Assembly: GCA_030789695.1 (NCBI GenBank)
Contig: CM061140.1
Span: forward strand, 80,042,422-80,106,421
Reading direction: 5' to 3'
Origin: Scilla litardierei
Lineage: Eukaryota > Streptophyta > Magnoliopsida > Asparagales > Asparagaceae
Length of the DNA stretch: 64,000 nt
Part shown: piece after piece, positions 36,001 to 47,306 of the stretch
Layout of the letters: each line of letters opens with the position of its first letter
Position numbering within the stretch: the first letter of the stretch is position 1
Translations under genes and position numbers: made by a program
The notes under the pieces: model-generated
The model's input: only the letters and a program-made list of their open reading frames with translations
What the model was told of the DNA's origin: nothing
The model's database searches: none

Positions 36001-36619
36001 ATTCCACATTGCAAAAAACACGGTCAAGCTGAGCAGAGATGCGATCTATACCAACCCTGTTATTGCACCAACTGAGTCGATTCCCTTTACTTTTTAGTTC
36101 ATACAGAGAGCAGCTCCTGATGCAATCATTGTACTCATATAACATTTTCTCCTCTATTGGCCTTCCACCCACCTTGTCTTTGGTGAACATGACGCTGTTG
36201 AAATCCCCACCGACTAACCAAGGGACCCCTCCAACCCATGGTTGATCCAACATTAAACTTTTCCATAATTCTTTCCTTTCATACAATGTGTTCCTTGCAT
36301 AAACCCCTGTAATTACACAAGTAAAGCCTCCACAATTTTCACACAAGATAGAGATGTGTTGATCAGTAGAGGAGATGATATGAGGCTTCCACACCTGGGG
36401 ATTAAGTCCTACTAATATTCGCCCTCCCGCGGCAGCACCCAGATTGTCAAGAATATCCCAATTTTTTGGGAACACCTTTTTATTATTACCCACCAAAGAC
36501 TTAATCTTAGTCTCCAAAAGCACCATAATAGTTGGATTTATTTTACCAGCAATATCCCGAATGTCTCTCCTCCTAATAGTGTTATTCACGCCTCTAGTAT
36601 TCCAGAATATGATGGTCAT
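33057..36619 (-). pseudogene. ORF2 of LINE L2: endonuclease and RT
   Basis: The ATG overlaps the ORF1 stop as TAATG. The endonuclease domain (residues 1-230) shows IIFWNTRGVNN, LLETKIK, WLVGGDFNSV, LDRVFCNVEWNN and YTSDHAPM. A single TAG (35786-35788, glutamine in L1) interrupts at residue 278. The RT follows with KAPGPDGFNG, LDLRKAFDSVN, LRQGDPISPYLF and LLFADDLLIF. The glycine run at 34071-34091 comes from an expanded C tract. A zf-RVT domain (ECVLCGDKKTETVAHLF) is shifted near 33400 and resumes to FKDKG at 33057. Near intact. Confidence 0.9.
34071..34091. repeat. Poly-C tract (21 C) inside L2 ORF2
   Basis: 21 consecutive C on the plus strand code a run of glycines in RT (KKEGGGG to GIRKLED). 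L1 has TEVGVGIRLLED at the same place, so this is an in-frame expansion of about four codons. Confidence 0.85.
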
Positions 36620-38583
36620 TATTGGTCTGGGGTTGGGGTAACTCGCACCTGGGCATTCTCCTGGAGCCGTGTACTCTTCCGGGTGCTAGGCTTATTCGAG
36701 CCTCCTGTCTTTCTTCTGGATATAGATTCAGTCCTTGCTTGATTAAGTTGATCCTCCACATCTACTTCCCATTCTGGATTGTCTATTACCAATCCTTTAG
36801 GCACATTGTCAATTTCTCCTTCCAGACTGTCTGCAAGAAGTGATGGCATATCCCCAATGTTGCATTTTTCCTCATAAGTCTCCTCACCCAGCTCAAGCAC
36901 CGGAAGCTGAGAAGTTCCATGTGTTGACCCGCCAGCCTTAGCAACAGCTGGACCCTTGTTGCATTCATATGCCGCATCATTAGGGTGGCAAGCTGTATGC
37001 TCTGATACGCATATTCCCTTTTCTAGGCAAATATTGCCATCCGGTGGTTGGCACCCATTGCCAGTAGTATTAACCATGAGATCAGTAGTTGAATCCCCGC
37101 TGGCCGAGCACCTCTCCAGTTCAGAATTTTCAGGTATCTCAACAAGTTCCACTTCAACTATTTGGGTCCCTGCATTTGGTTCAGCCAAACCCCCATCTTG
37201 CATTTGGTTCCCTGCATTTGATTCAGCCAGTCCACCATCTTGCATTTGGTTCCCTGCATTTGATTCAGATAGAGCCTCCAACACCTCATTCTGCTTAATG
37301 AGGTGTGTTTCACTCTTCCCAGCATTTGGATCAATGTTATGTGCTGTTACTCTCCCAACTATGGTAGCATCGTCTTGGATTGAAGGGAGCTTATCCATGG
37401 CAGGGCATTGGCTATCAGTATGTCCAAAACACACACAGTGATTACATCGTGGTGGCTCGCCTTCAAATTTGGTATCAATACTTAATGTGACTCCATCATC
37501 CAATTCCACTTCCACGGATGTCGGCAGAGGCTTCCTCGCATCCACCTCTACAAGGCATCTTGCATATGTGATTCTCTCCAGCTTTGAAGTTGCCCGATCT
37601 AGGCACAATGGTGATCCAACAACAGAAGCGATTATATTTAGAGCTTCCAGATTCCACAGATATAGAGGGACTCCATGAAGTTGGACCCATACAGGCACAG
37701 AAGTTAGGATGTCCCTATCATGCCGTATATGTAAATTCCATCTTTTGAGTACCACCAATCTCCCGTCAAATAACCACGGACCTCCTTGAAGTATTTTCTC
37801 ACATTCTTCTGGGGATTCAAATCTAAAATAAAAGAATCCATTTTCCTTGCTATATATCTGTATTCTCTTGTTAAGCCGCCATAACCGCTCAACCCATGCC
37901 ACAATTTGGCCATAGAATGGGACATCACCTAACACATACCCTACTAGGGTGTTCTTCCAATTTTCAGCACCCATCTGGACTATCTTCCCTGGTACTCTCG
38001 CACAGGTAGAGCCATCAGCTTTGATCTTCGGAGGGACCAATGTCATTGAAATTGCAGAGTCATAGGTGCGCCTGTTCAAACAGACGTCTGACCAAGACTG
38101 TTTGGTGGCCGAAGTGTCAATTGTAATCTGCACTTTGGGTCGCACAGGAATTCTGTCAATCAGGTTGTGTGCCACACTTCCAGTTCGAGGAACATGCCTT
38201 CCGTTCCTTGTGAAATTCCTGTATGGTTGCCGTCCAAATTGTGAAGTACCCAAGCCTCTCCTAGGCAAAACCCCTCCCCCAGTCGGCAAAAGAGATTTAC
38301 CCTTGCGCCTCACCTCCTGCCAGCCTGCCGAAGCCTCCTTGTTTAGTGTCTCGTTTGCCGCTTTCAGGTCATCAATGAGATCCTCTCCACCTCCTGGTGC
38401 AAGAGCCACAGATCCGGTCCCTTTTACATTCCCCCCTCTAGATCCAGATGCTCCGAAGTCGCCCCCCTTTCCATTTAGCCCCCCCCCCCCCAAAGAGCTT
38501 TTCACAACGGAACCGCCCCCAACACGAGAGCGCCGCCCTAGGTCACCTTGGTCGCCTCCAGGAATGTCGGACCCTCCTCTCAT
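36619..38583 (-). CDS. ORF1 protein of LINE L2 (DUF4283, zinc knuckle)
   Basis: An uninterrupted 654-residue ORF. The ATG at 38583 is only five bases inside the 5' end. A Gly-rich basic N-terminus to about residue 150 leads to a DUF4283-type domain (WKNTLVGYVLGDVPFYGQIV, GPWLFDGRLVVLKRWN, PVWVQLHGVPLYLW). A CCHC knuckle (CNHCVCFGHTDSQC) follows, then an acidic tail containing three near-repeats of AESNAGNQMQDGGL. The product is expected to bind LINE RNA in a ribonucleoprotein. Stop and ORF2 start overlap (TAATG). Confidence 0.85.
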   Translation of the reverse strand: MRGGSDIPGGDQGDLGRRSRVGGGSVVKSSLGGGGLNGKGGDFGASGSRGGNVKGTGSVALAPGGGEDLIDDLKAANETLNKEASAGWQEVRRKGKSLLPTGGGVLPRRGLGTSQFGRQPYRNFTRNGRHVPRTGSVAHNLIDRIPVRPKVQITIDTSATKQSWSDVCLNRRTYDSAISMTLVPPKIKADGSTCARVPGKIVQMGAENWKNTLVGYVLGDVPFYGQIVAWVERLWRLNKRIQIYSKENGFFYFRFESPEECEKILQGGPWLFDGRLVVLKRWNLHIRHDRDILTSVPVWVQLHGVPLYLWNLEALNIIASVVGSPLCLDRATSKLERITYARCLVEVDARKPLPTSVEVELDDGVTLSIDTKFEGEPPRCNHCVCFGHTDSQCPAMDKLPSIQDDATIVGRVTAHNIDPNAGKSETHLIKQNEVLEALSESNAGNQMQDGGLAESNAGNQMQDGGLAEPNAGTQIVEVELVEIPENSELERCSASGDSTTDLMVNTTGNGCQPPDGNICLEKGICVSEHTACHPNDAAYECNKGPAVAKAGGSTHGTSQLPVLELGEETYEEKCNIGDMPSLLADSLEGEIDNVPKGLVIDNPEWEVDVEDQLNQARTESISRRKTGGSNKPSTRKSTRLQENAQVRVTPTPDQ

Positions 38584-38588
38584 TTTTC

Positions 38589-38603
38589 GGGGATTCAGGT
38601 ATT
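38589..38603. repeat. Target-site duplication of L2, right copy
   Basis: GGGGATTCAGGTATT, identical to 32866-32880. Confidence 0.9.
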
Positions 38604-39926
38604 ATTTCAGTGGGGATTTGCATATCTGTATTTAGGCACTCTTGATCTTTAGGAATATTTGGATTTTTGGTTACCCCGCCATCCTTTTGGATTGAATGGA
38701 GCTTTACAGAGTCTGGGCATTGCAGATCCGAATGGCCAAAACAAACACAAGTATTGCAACGGGGAGGCTCGCATTCTATTTTGACTTCAACGCCAACTGA
38801 GAGACCGTCTTCTGTCTCAATTGTAACATGTTTCGGGATAGGCTTCTTTGCATCAATATCTACTAGGCATCTGGCGTAAGTGAGACGCTCTTTCTTCGCA
38901 GTCAGCTTGTCCAAACAAAGAGGCTTACCAATTAGAGAAGCAATAACATTGAGGATCTCCAAAGTCCACATTCCCAATGGTACCCCATGGAGTTGGACCC
39001 ACATTGGAACGGAGGAGAGGATGTCCCTCTCGTGCTTGAGCGTTGCACTCCATCTTTGCAGCACTACCAGCCTACCATCAAACATCCACGGTCCGCCATG
39101 TAAAATTCTTTCACATTCACCCCCATCCTCAAATTTAAAACAGAAAAACCCATTGTCACGAACATAGATTCTCATTCCTTTTTTTAGAAACCAGAGCCTG
39201 TCAACCCACAATTTTAACTGGCCAACAAATGGGACATCTCCCAACACGTACCCCACAAGGGTATTCTTCCACTGATCATTACCCCTTGCCATAGCTGTGC
39301 CTGGTACCCATCCAACCTCCGATCCATCCTCCTTCATAAGGGGTGGAACGAATGACATACTTAGATCAGCTTCGTACTTCCTCCTATTAGAACACACATC
39401 CAGCCAAGATTGCTTCTCACCTTTTGTGTCTATTTTTAACTCCACTTTAGGCCTCACAGGCAAATTCACAAGCATGTTACGAGCATTGCCAGAGTTCTTA
39501 AAATGGCTAAAAGAACTGGAGTTATTACCTTTACCTCTTGCGTTATGGTGCCTCGTGTCGATGGGATGGTCACTGCGGTTGCTGTAGATCTTCCCCTTTC
39601 CATTCCCGAAGCCTCCCAGTCCCATGGCCGGACCTCTTATACTCGTGGATGGCCCCCTCGCCTTCTTCTTAGAGACCAACTGCCAGTCGCCACCCGCATT
39701 ATGAACGCTAGCGTGCCCTCCTCGATCGCCAGGTTGCCCTAGATCCACAGATTTCTCATGTGGCCTGTCTCCTCCAGAGAGATCCGTGGAACCACCAGTG
39801 CTCACCACGGACTCACCAACCTGATCGCCTCCTTTCGCAACCCAAATAGTAATAGGATTGAAGCCGGAGCTGCTAGCGCCGGGATCGTTCCTATCGCCCA
39901 AATCGCCTGGATCGCACGGAGGAGCC

Positions 39927-39932
<6 letters not shown>
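38604..39932 (-). pseudogene. ORF1 N-terminal part of LINE L1, cut by L2
   Basis: The ATG at 39932 ([16 protein letters not shown]) sits at the edge of a (TA)n repeat. The open frame runs about 440 residues to the L2 insertion. It has a DUF4283-type domain (WKNTLVGYVLGDVPFVGQLK, GPWMFDGRLVVLQRW, PMWVQLHGVPLGMW) and a CCHC knuckle (CNTCVCFGHSDLQC). It is homologous to L2 ORF1 throughout. The upstream frame through the TA repeat (IYIYIY) is not part of the protein. Confidence 0.8.

Positions 39933-40012
<80 letters not shown>
39932..40012. repeat. (TA)n microsatellite
   Basis: About 40 TA units at the 5' border of LINE L1. The D1 tail has a shorter TA run at 59478-59498 in the corresponding place, so the repeat belongs to the D2 tail and was the insertion target of L1. 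Confidence 0.9.
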
Positions 40013-40015
<3 letters not shown>

Positions 40016-40255
40016 AGAGTACATCAACGGATGGTCATCTACATGGCCATCCAAACAAGATACATCATGATCAAAAAAATACAGCATCATGACGACATCA
40101 AAAAATATCACCAAACATATATAAAAGAGTCGCAGACAACATCATCCATCATACATAAAAAATATCATATGTATCCCTCAACCTAAACAAAAGAAGACCA
40201 CACAAAATAAAACAAGGTCTTCAGGTGAGTGAACAGATCAGCATCAGCAGCAGCC
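40013..40255 (-). other. 3' tail of D2, proximal part
   Basis: No gene. T-rich on the minus strand and similar in style to the D1 tail after its envelope-like ORF. Confidence 0.5.
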
Positions 40256-40857
40256 TCAGTCAATATGAATGACTGAGGGGTCCGACGGGCGACCAGAAGA
40301 TCTAAACAGAAGCCGAGCAGAGCGACGAGTAGGAAGGGCAGGAGTCTTCCTCTTAGAAGACGAAGCACAAACAGCAGATGATTCAGCAAGAACATGAAGT
40401 GGAGTCTGGGCATCGGAGGTCTGAACCACAAAGGGTTTTGGTGTGAAGCCAGGAGGAGGAGATACACATGCAGGAGCAGTGTCCTCAGAGGTAGCAAACA
40501 TAGCCTGAAGCTCAGTAGGGATGGGAAAACCCTGATGCATTAGAGATTTGTACTGAAGCTCCAACAAGAGATTGAGCTTCTCGTCAATGGAATAGGAGAG
40601 ATTCTCAAGGACAGTGATACGATCACAGAGCCGGGGAACGGGCTGAGACGAGCGAGAAGGCTTGTCAGTGTGCTGAGAAGAGGGGATGGGAACACTGACC
40701 GAGCACGAAGGAACAGGCTTCGGTGAAGGAACACTGACAGGAAGAGGTTCTCCAGAAGATTGAGGCGAGGAGGGAGTCGAGTCAGGCTTCGGTGAGGGGA
40801 CAGGCTCATTGAGAAAATCGAGAGAGACATTAGGAAAGAAATGATCGAAAAGAGCCA
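40256..40857 (-). CDS. Short envelope-like ORF of D2
   Basis: The ATG at 40857 (MALFDHFFPNVSLDFLNEPV) opens about 200 residues. A Pro/Ser-rich segment (SPKPDSTPSSPQSSGEP) leads to a likely coil (RITVLENLSYSIDEKLNLLL), then to a basic end (SSSKRKTPALPTRRSARLLF). Position after pol matches the D1 envelope-like ORF. The conserved core seen in D1 is absent, so this is a shortened version or a different protein. No signal peptide or membrane segment is seen. Confidence 0.5.
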
Positions 40858-41178
40858 TGACCGAGCACGGATCTAGGGCAAGAAACAAAACGAACGAACC
40901 CTAACTAGAAGTATCACGAGATAGGCGGAAGAGACCAAACCTAGTCGAGTGACAGAACGAAAGCAACGACAGCTCGAAATTGACGCACGAAGGGAGCGAG
41001 ATCGACGGATTTGGTACATCAATCGAGCGGGAAGACGAACGGTCGAAATGGAGGAGAGAGAATCGACGAGGGGAAATGATCACGTAGACTTGAATATAAA
41101 ATTGGGGAAATGAATCTGAGCCGTTGGATCAAGGAATCGAAGGCTCGAATCAAATCACATGAACCGACACAGCATAAG
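40858..41178 (-). promoter_or_regulatory. Putative leader of D2 envelope-like ORF
   Basis: A pyrimidine-rich, plant-UTR-like leader on the minus strand with a weak TATA-like TTTTATATT near 41090-41100, about 85 bp after the nearest array site. Promoter activity is inferred only. Confidence 0.3.
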
Positions 41179-41520
41179 ACAATTGACTGATGCACAAATG
41201 TCAGTCGACTGGATGAAGTGATAAAAATAAAGCTCAGAGAGATGGGCAGTCAACTGGCAAGTAACATGCAGTCGCCTGTCCACTCGACAGTCGACTGACA
41301 AATACTTAACAGTCGGCTAGCCGAGAATTAATACAGTTCACAAAAAACACTGTAAAAATTCGACAGAGAGTACAGTCGCCTGATGACTAAAATGTAGTCA
41401 CCTGTTAAATTAACAGTCGACTGTAAAACAGTCATCAGTCGGCTGTGCAAAAGATACCAATTTTCATACATAAGAGATAGAGTATGGCAGTCGACTGTCG
41501 AAAGAAAGACAGTCGTCTGT
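41179..41520. repeat. Palindrome array between pol and envelope-like ORF of D2
   Basis: 12-bp sites of the ACAGTCGACTGT type start at 41179, 41201, 41246, 41268, 41287, 41309, 41372, 41394, 41413, 41435, 41487 and 41509. Two full quartets have spacings 22-19-22. The motif and geometry are those of the D2 LTR. Confidence 0.9.
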
Positions 41521-41661
41521 CCTGGTCCAAAAGTGCACAGTGAGATAGAATTCCAGAGAATAAGAACACTCACCCTAGGACCTATACTCTAATCACAAAT
41601 ACATCGTAAAAACATTATGAAAACAATAAATCCATTGAAACACAAATTACTCCAATCAAAC

Positions 41662-44600
41662 TCAAAAACTCATGAAATCAAATAAGTCACAATTGCCTTT
41701 CTTAAGCTCATAAAACAATAAAGCACATGAAGAAAGACAATCAAAAAGATATGAGCTCAATAAGGAGTTATAACATGAAAGATTGAGCTTCAAGATTTCA
41801 GATTCACCCATAATTCCCAATTCTCCACGCAACCTCACAAATGAATCTTCTTTAAGAGGTTTTGTGAAGATATCGGTAATTTGTTTTTGGGTTTCAATGT
41901 ACTCTAAAATGATGTCCTTCTTAGCTACATGATCATTTATAAAATGGTGTCTCACGTCTATGTGTTTGGTACGGGAGTGGTGTATCGGATTCTTGGAAAG
42001 ACAAATAGCACTTTGATTATCAACCATGATAGGGCAAGTATCACAATTGACACCATAGTCACTAAGAGTGTGTCTCATCCAAAGAACTTGTGCACATGCA
42101 AGACCCACGGCAATATATTCCGCTTCAGTCGTGGACAATGACACCGAATTTTGTTTCTTAGAAACCCAAGAAACTAAGGAATTTCCTAAGAAATGGCATG
42201 TGCCACTAGTACTTTTCCTGTCGGACTTGCATCCGGTAAAGTCGGCATCACTATATGAGATTAACTCATATGTGCTAGACTTAGGGTAGAGTAACCCATA
42301 ATATAGGGATTGATTGAGATAACGAAATATTCGTTTAACCGCAATCAAGTGTGACTCCTTAGGTCTTGCTTGATATCTAGCACAAAGACAAACAGAAAAC
42401 ATGATATCGGGCCTACTAGCGGTTAAGTAAAGTAAGCTACCGATCATACCTCGATATAGACGAACGTCTACATCTTTTCCGCTTTCATCCTTGTGTAGAT
42501 GAGTAGTAGTACTCATGGGAGTCCTTTTGCACGAAGACGATTCTATCCTGAATCGCTTAATAAGCTCCCCTGTGTACTTTGTCTGATATATGAACGTGAC
42601 ATTCTCCATTTGTCGAATTTGCAATCCAAGGAAGTAGGTGAGCTCTCCCATGTGGCTCATCTCAAATTCATCCTTCATAGACTTGGAAAATTCTTGACAA
42701 AGATTAAAGTTAGTAGAGCCGAAAATAATATCGTCTACATAAACTTGAATCAAAAGAATGTCATTTTCATAATCTTTAATGAAGAGCGTAGAATCAACTT
42801 CTCCCATTTTAAAACCTAAATTCAAAAGAAAGGTCTTAAGACGATCATACCAAGCTCTAGGAGCTTGTCTCAGTCCATACAACGCTTTATTAAGTTTGAA
42901 AACATGGTTTGGAAATTTTTCATGAATAAAACCGGGAGGTTGAGAAACATAGACTTCTTCATTGACAAACCCATTTAAAAATGCACTTTTAACATCCATT
43001 TGAAATAATTTAAAATTCTTATGGGATGCAAAAGATAAAAGCAACCTAATAGCTTCTAATCTAGCTACGGGTGCAAAAGATTCTTCGAAATCAATACCTT
43101 CCTCTTGTCGGTAGCCTTGAGCTACTAACCTTGCTTTGTTCCGTATGATTACCTCATTTTCATCCGTCTAGTTCTTGAAGATCCATTTGGTCCCAATAAC
43201 TTGGTGACCACTTGGAAGAGGTACAAGTTCCCAAACTTCGTTTCTCTCAAATTGCATTAGTTCTTCTTCCATTGCCACTATCCAAGAGCTATCCTCACAA
43301 GCTTCTTGGATGTTCTTTGGCTCAATGGTAGAGACAAATGCGCAATGAGAGAATTCTTCAATTCTTGATCTCGTTCGAACACCCACACCAATATCTCCAA
43401 TAATTTGGTTATGGGGATGGTTGCGAACGGTCGGGTACGCTTTGGGTATACCTGGATCACTAGGAACAACTTCAACAACTTCGTTAGAAGTGTTAGTCTC
43501 AACAATATTATCATTAATCTTGACATTATTAAGAGAGTCACAAAGAATCTCTACATTATCATCATCAACATGAGGAAAATCAAAATCTTCATAAAACGAT
43601 ACGTGAAGTGATTCCTCAATCGTTGAAGAAGTTTTGTTGTATATCCGGTAAGCTTTGCTATGTGTGGAATATCCAACAAAAATTCCTTCATCGGATCTTG
43701 GCTCGAATTTGTCTAAATTACCAAAGGTGTTCTTTATAAAAAATTTCGAACCAAAAACACGAAAATATTTCACTTGAGGCTTTTTATCATAAAACAACTC
43801 AAAACAAGTTTTGTTTGTTCGGGGTCTCAGTAGGATCCTATTGAGTACATAACATGTCGTGTGCACCGCTTCTGCCCAAAATTGTAGTCCTAAATGACTA
43901 TCATGGAGCATAGTGCGAGCACACTCAGTAAGAGTCTTATTCTTTCTTTCTACAACACCATTTTGTGGTGGAGCACGAGGAAAGGAAAAGTTATGAGTTA
44001 TCCCGGAGTCATCACCAAAACTTAGTAAAAGACTCATTCTCAAATTCTCCTCCATGATCACTACGAATAGTGATAATGGTGGATCCTAAAATATTCTGAA
44101 TCTTCTTTGCAAATTTGGTAAACTCTTCATGAGCTTCATTCTTATTAGTTAAGAATGAAACCCAATTAAATCTAGAAAATTCGTCAACGACAACTAGTCC
44201 ATAATGAGCATTACCTAAAGAAGCGGTTCTAGTTGGCCCAAATAAATCTAGATGTAGAAGTTCTAGGGGCCTTTTAGAAGTAATCCCTTCTTTAAGCTTA
44301 AATGAAGATTTACTAAGTTTACCTCTTTGACATGAATCACAAAAGTTTTTCTTATTAAAAACAATCTTAGGAAAACTTTTGACTAGATCATGCTTAACTA
44401 ACTTATATAAGTGCGTGAAGTGAACATGATCAAAACGGTGATGCCATAATAGTTGTTCACTTGTGTTAGCAACTAAGCAATGTTCTATGGTTTTAGGCAA
44501 GCTCAAATAATAAATATTTTTATGCCTAATACCGAAAAATAAAACATTTGAATCACAATCAATAATAGTACACAATCCTTCTCCAAAGTTAACCTTGTAA

Positions 44601-44860
44601 CCTTTGTCACAAAGTTGACTAATGGAAATGAGATTATGACATAAACCACTAACAAGATAAACATTAGTAATTAGAGGTTTGGAAGGATTACCAACGATAC
44701 CTACTCCAATGAGGTTCCCTTTTGATTACCTCCAAAAGTTACCGTTGCACCATCTTTGATGCTAATCACTTCGGAGAGCAATGAGGGATCTCCCGTCATG
44801 TGTTTGGAACAACCGCTATCAAGTATCCATCCTTTTCCTTTAGAGCTAATAAGGCATTTA
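41662..44860 (-). pseudogene. Pol of D2 (protease, integrase, RT, RNase H)
   Basis: Protease box [14 protein letters not shown] near 44835, then a frameshift. Integrase zinc finger HHRFDHVHF and CDSCQRGK, core [13 protein letters not shown] and [13 protein letters not shown], frameshift near 44040, then [18 protein letters not shown]. From 44061 one frame runs to 41662, broken only by a TAG at 43168-43170. RT shows [22 protein letters not shown] and [11 protein letters not shown] (YVDD intact). RNase H shows [17 protein letters not shown] and [10 protein letters not shown]. Very similar to D1 pol. Confidence 0.9.
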
Positions 44861-44940
44861 TTGCTCTTCTTCTTTCTTTTGGGTACCTATATAATATACC
44901 ATAAGCTTATGGTACCCAATGTTTGTTGGGTCCAAGGGGA

Positions 44941-46384
44941 TTAGCCCTTTGGAAGCCAAGTCCAAGTGGACTTCCGCTTCCCAACATAGTTACTATTTCT
45001 AATTACGTCATGAAAGTAGGAATCAACATAAGCATTCCTAACATTTAGACTAGTGTTCTTAGGACCCCAAATAGTGTACATCTTGGGAGTCCTATTCCTA
45101 GTTGCATGCATATTAGTTGGATTTCTATGTGGAGCATGCTTCTTAGGAACATGATTTCTAGCATAGATATGTGGTGGATGATATGCATTGTACAATCTAG
45201 AAGGATATGTATGCTTGGGAACATGCATATTATATGAAGCATAAGGATCATGCATGACATGTGGATGATGAGCATACATGAAGGAATGATGTGTATGAGC
45301 ATACGGGTGTGTAGGAGCACGTACATGAGTATTTCTCATGTGTGGTTGTGTACGTGTCCGTGGGTGCGGAGCATAAAATGTGTCATGATTATCCACTTGT
45401 GAAGTAGGATGTTTCCTACGTGGATGAGTGTTAGTGTACATAAAAGCATGACCTTGCTTTTGGTTTCCACCCTTAGTGGGTTTCTTGCCAAAAGGAAGAG
45501 AAGGTGATGTGGTGACATTCTTGGTAGGATTGCTACCTATAGTGTCTTTGACACCACTTGTGGATGCACCGGAGGAAGGCCTCACAAAATCTATAGTGAC
45601 ACCACTATAGGAGGTGCGAGCATTAGATGCATTTGCTTTTACAAATCCAAGGCCAACACGATGTATGACCGGAAATTGATTTGCAAGCAAATCATCCAAT
45701 TGTCCTTTTTCCTTATTGAATCTCACAATACGGAAGGACATGAGCTCATATTTCTCCTTTAAAGAAGAAATGTTGGTATCCAAGGTGGACACCCGTGCTT
45801 TGAGCTCGTGCACTTGGGTTTTAAGAGAGTCATTCTCTAAACCCAATTGTGTGTGACATGTAACTAGATCACTATTATCCTTGGGATGTGTTTGATCTAG
45901 TTGACATTTGAGGGAATTCACCTCATCTCTCAAAGTGACATTTTGAGAAGCTAAGTTTGCTTTCTCAAGAGTTAAAGTATCAACAATGGTGTCATTGTTG
46001 ATAATGCATGGAATGGATGACTTGCTAACATTTGATTTCTTTAAGCTAGTGTATCTAAGCATTAAAGATTGGTATTTAGCAAAAAGTTCTTCATTAGCTA
46101 TACGAAGTTCATCCATTGTTACCTCGGTGTCATCCGTGTCGGAGTCACTCTCATCCGAGAGTGGGTCTTCAAGTGCCATGAAACACATGTGGGCACTCTC
46201 ACCCTTCTCATCATCGGAATCGCTTGATGATTCATCACTTGAGTCATCAAAGTTACCTACGAGTCCTTTCTTCTTGTCTCTCTTGTTCTTGTCGGACTTG
46301 TGGTACTTTGGTTCCTTCCATTTTTCTTTGTTGTTTAGCATTGGGCAATCCCTCTTGATGTGCCCTGGCTTATTACACTTATAT
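44941..46384 (-). pseudogene. Gag C-terminal region of D2
   Basis: It starts at the zinc knuckle, whose first cysteine codon is TGA (46382-46384 region), leaving YKCNKPGHIKRDC. A long acidic and coiled-coil segment follows (SSDESSSDSDDEKGESAHMC, VDTLTLEKANLASQNVTLRD), then a His/Pro/Tyr-rich tail to TWTWLPKG. This extended gag tail is characteristic of SIRE-type Copia elements. Confidence 0.8.
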
Positions 46385-47278
46385 CAAAGAGAGGAAGTAG
46401 CATTAGCAGACTCAAAACATTTTTTTGAGGAAAATTTACCTTTTTGGAAGAAGCATTGGAGCTTCTTCTCCATTTGGGCCATATCACCCAAATCCATCTC
46501 GTTCTCGGATTCATCACTTTCGGAGGATGATGAATTGGCGTTGAATGCCAAAGCTTTCTTCTTGGCCTCCGAGGGATTCATCATGGCTCGAATCTTCAAT
46601 CGGTTATCCCGTCTTACTTCGTAAGACATAAGAGTCCCGATGAGATTCACCACGGTGTAATTCTTCAAGTCATTGACCTCCTCAATGGTGATTGCTCTTC
46701 TTTCCCATTTGGAGGTCATCCACATGATGATCTTCCTTACCTTTTTTAGGTTCGGTGTAGATTTGGCCAAGGGCTTCCAATTCATTTGTGATGTCAGTAA
46801 AGCGTCCGTACATCGACGCAATGCTCTCATTTTCCTGCATGTGAAACAAGTCGAAGTTTTGCACGGCAACATATAACTTTGAAAGCTTTACCTTATTCGT
46901 TCCCTCGTGGGTAACGATGAGATGGTTCCAAATTTGATATGCACTCTTACATGTGCATATCTTGTTGAACTCATTCGGGTCCAACGCACAATGAAGAGTG
47001 TTCATTACTTTAGCGTTGTTGACTTCGGCGGACTTCTCGGAAGTCGTCCATTTCTCGAAGTCATCTTCGGTGGGCTCGATGTACTCCTTGTGGAGAGTTC
47101 TCCAAAGAGAAGCACTCCTAAGGAATTTCTCCATCCTACACTTCCAATAGCCAAAATTAGTACCATTGAAACGTGGAGGACGTACCGTAGATTGACCTTC
47201 GAAAAGAGTGGACGCTCCATCACGGTCGTGATTGTTGTACGAAGGCGGCAAAGGAACGTTGTTGTTGTTGGATGCCAT
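46385..47278 (-). pseudogene. Gag N-terminal region of D2
   Basis: The ATG at 47278 gives MASNNNNVPLPPSYNNHD. Copia gag motifs FNGTNFGYWKCRMEKFLRS, WTTSEKSAEVNNAK and ICTCKSAYQIWNHL are present. A frameshift near 46720-46750 moves into the frame of ITIEEVNDLKNYTVVNLIGT. Homologous to D1 gag. Confidence 0.85.
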
Positions 47279-47292
47279 AGATGAAACCTTGT

Positions 47293-47304
47293 GCTCTGAT
47301 ACCA
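47293..47304 (-). promoter_or_regulatory. Primer binding site of D2 (tRNA-Met)
   Basis: TGGTATCAGAGC on the minus strand, two bases after the LTR end. Confidence 0.9.
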
Positions 47305-47306
47305 AT

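Larger units (their letters stand above)
32881..38588 (-). mobile_element. LINE L2 (plant L1 clade), nearly complete
   Basis: It spans 5.7 kb with ORF1, ORF2, AATAAAG-type 3' end and a poly(A) tail (T run 32881-32891). It is flanked by a 15-bp duplication and inserted in ORF1 of L1. Only one stop and one frameshift in ORF2 and a C-run expansion mark decay, so it is the youngest layer in this stack. Confidence 0.9.

Noticed and set aside
39758..40186. ORF with an Ile-Tyr repeat
   Set aside because: Translation of the TA microsatellite fused to the antisense of LINE ORF1.
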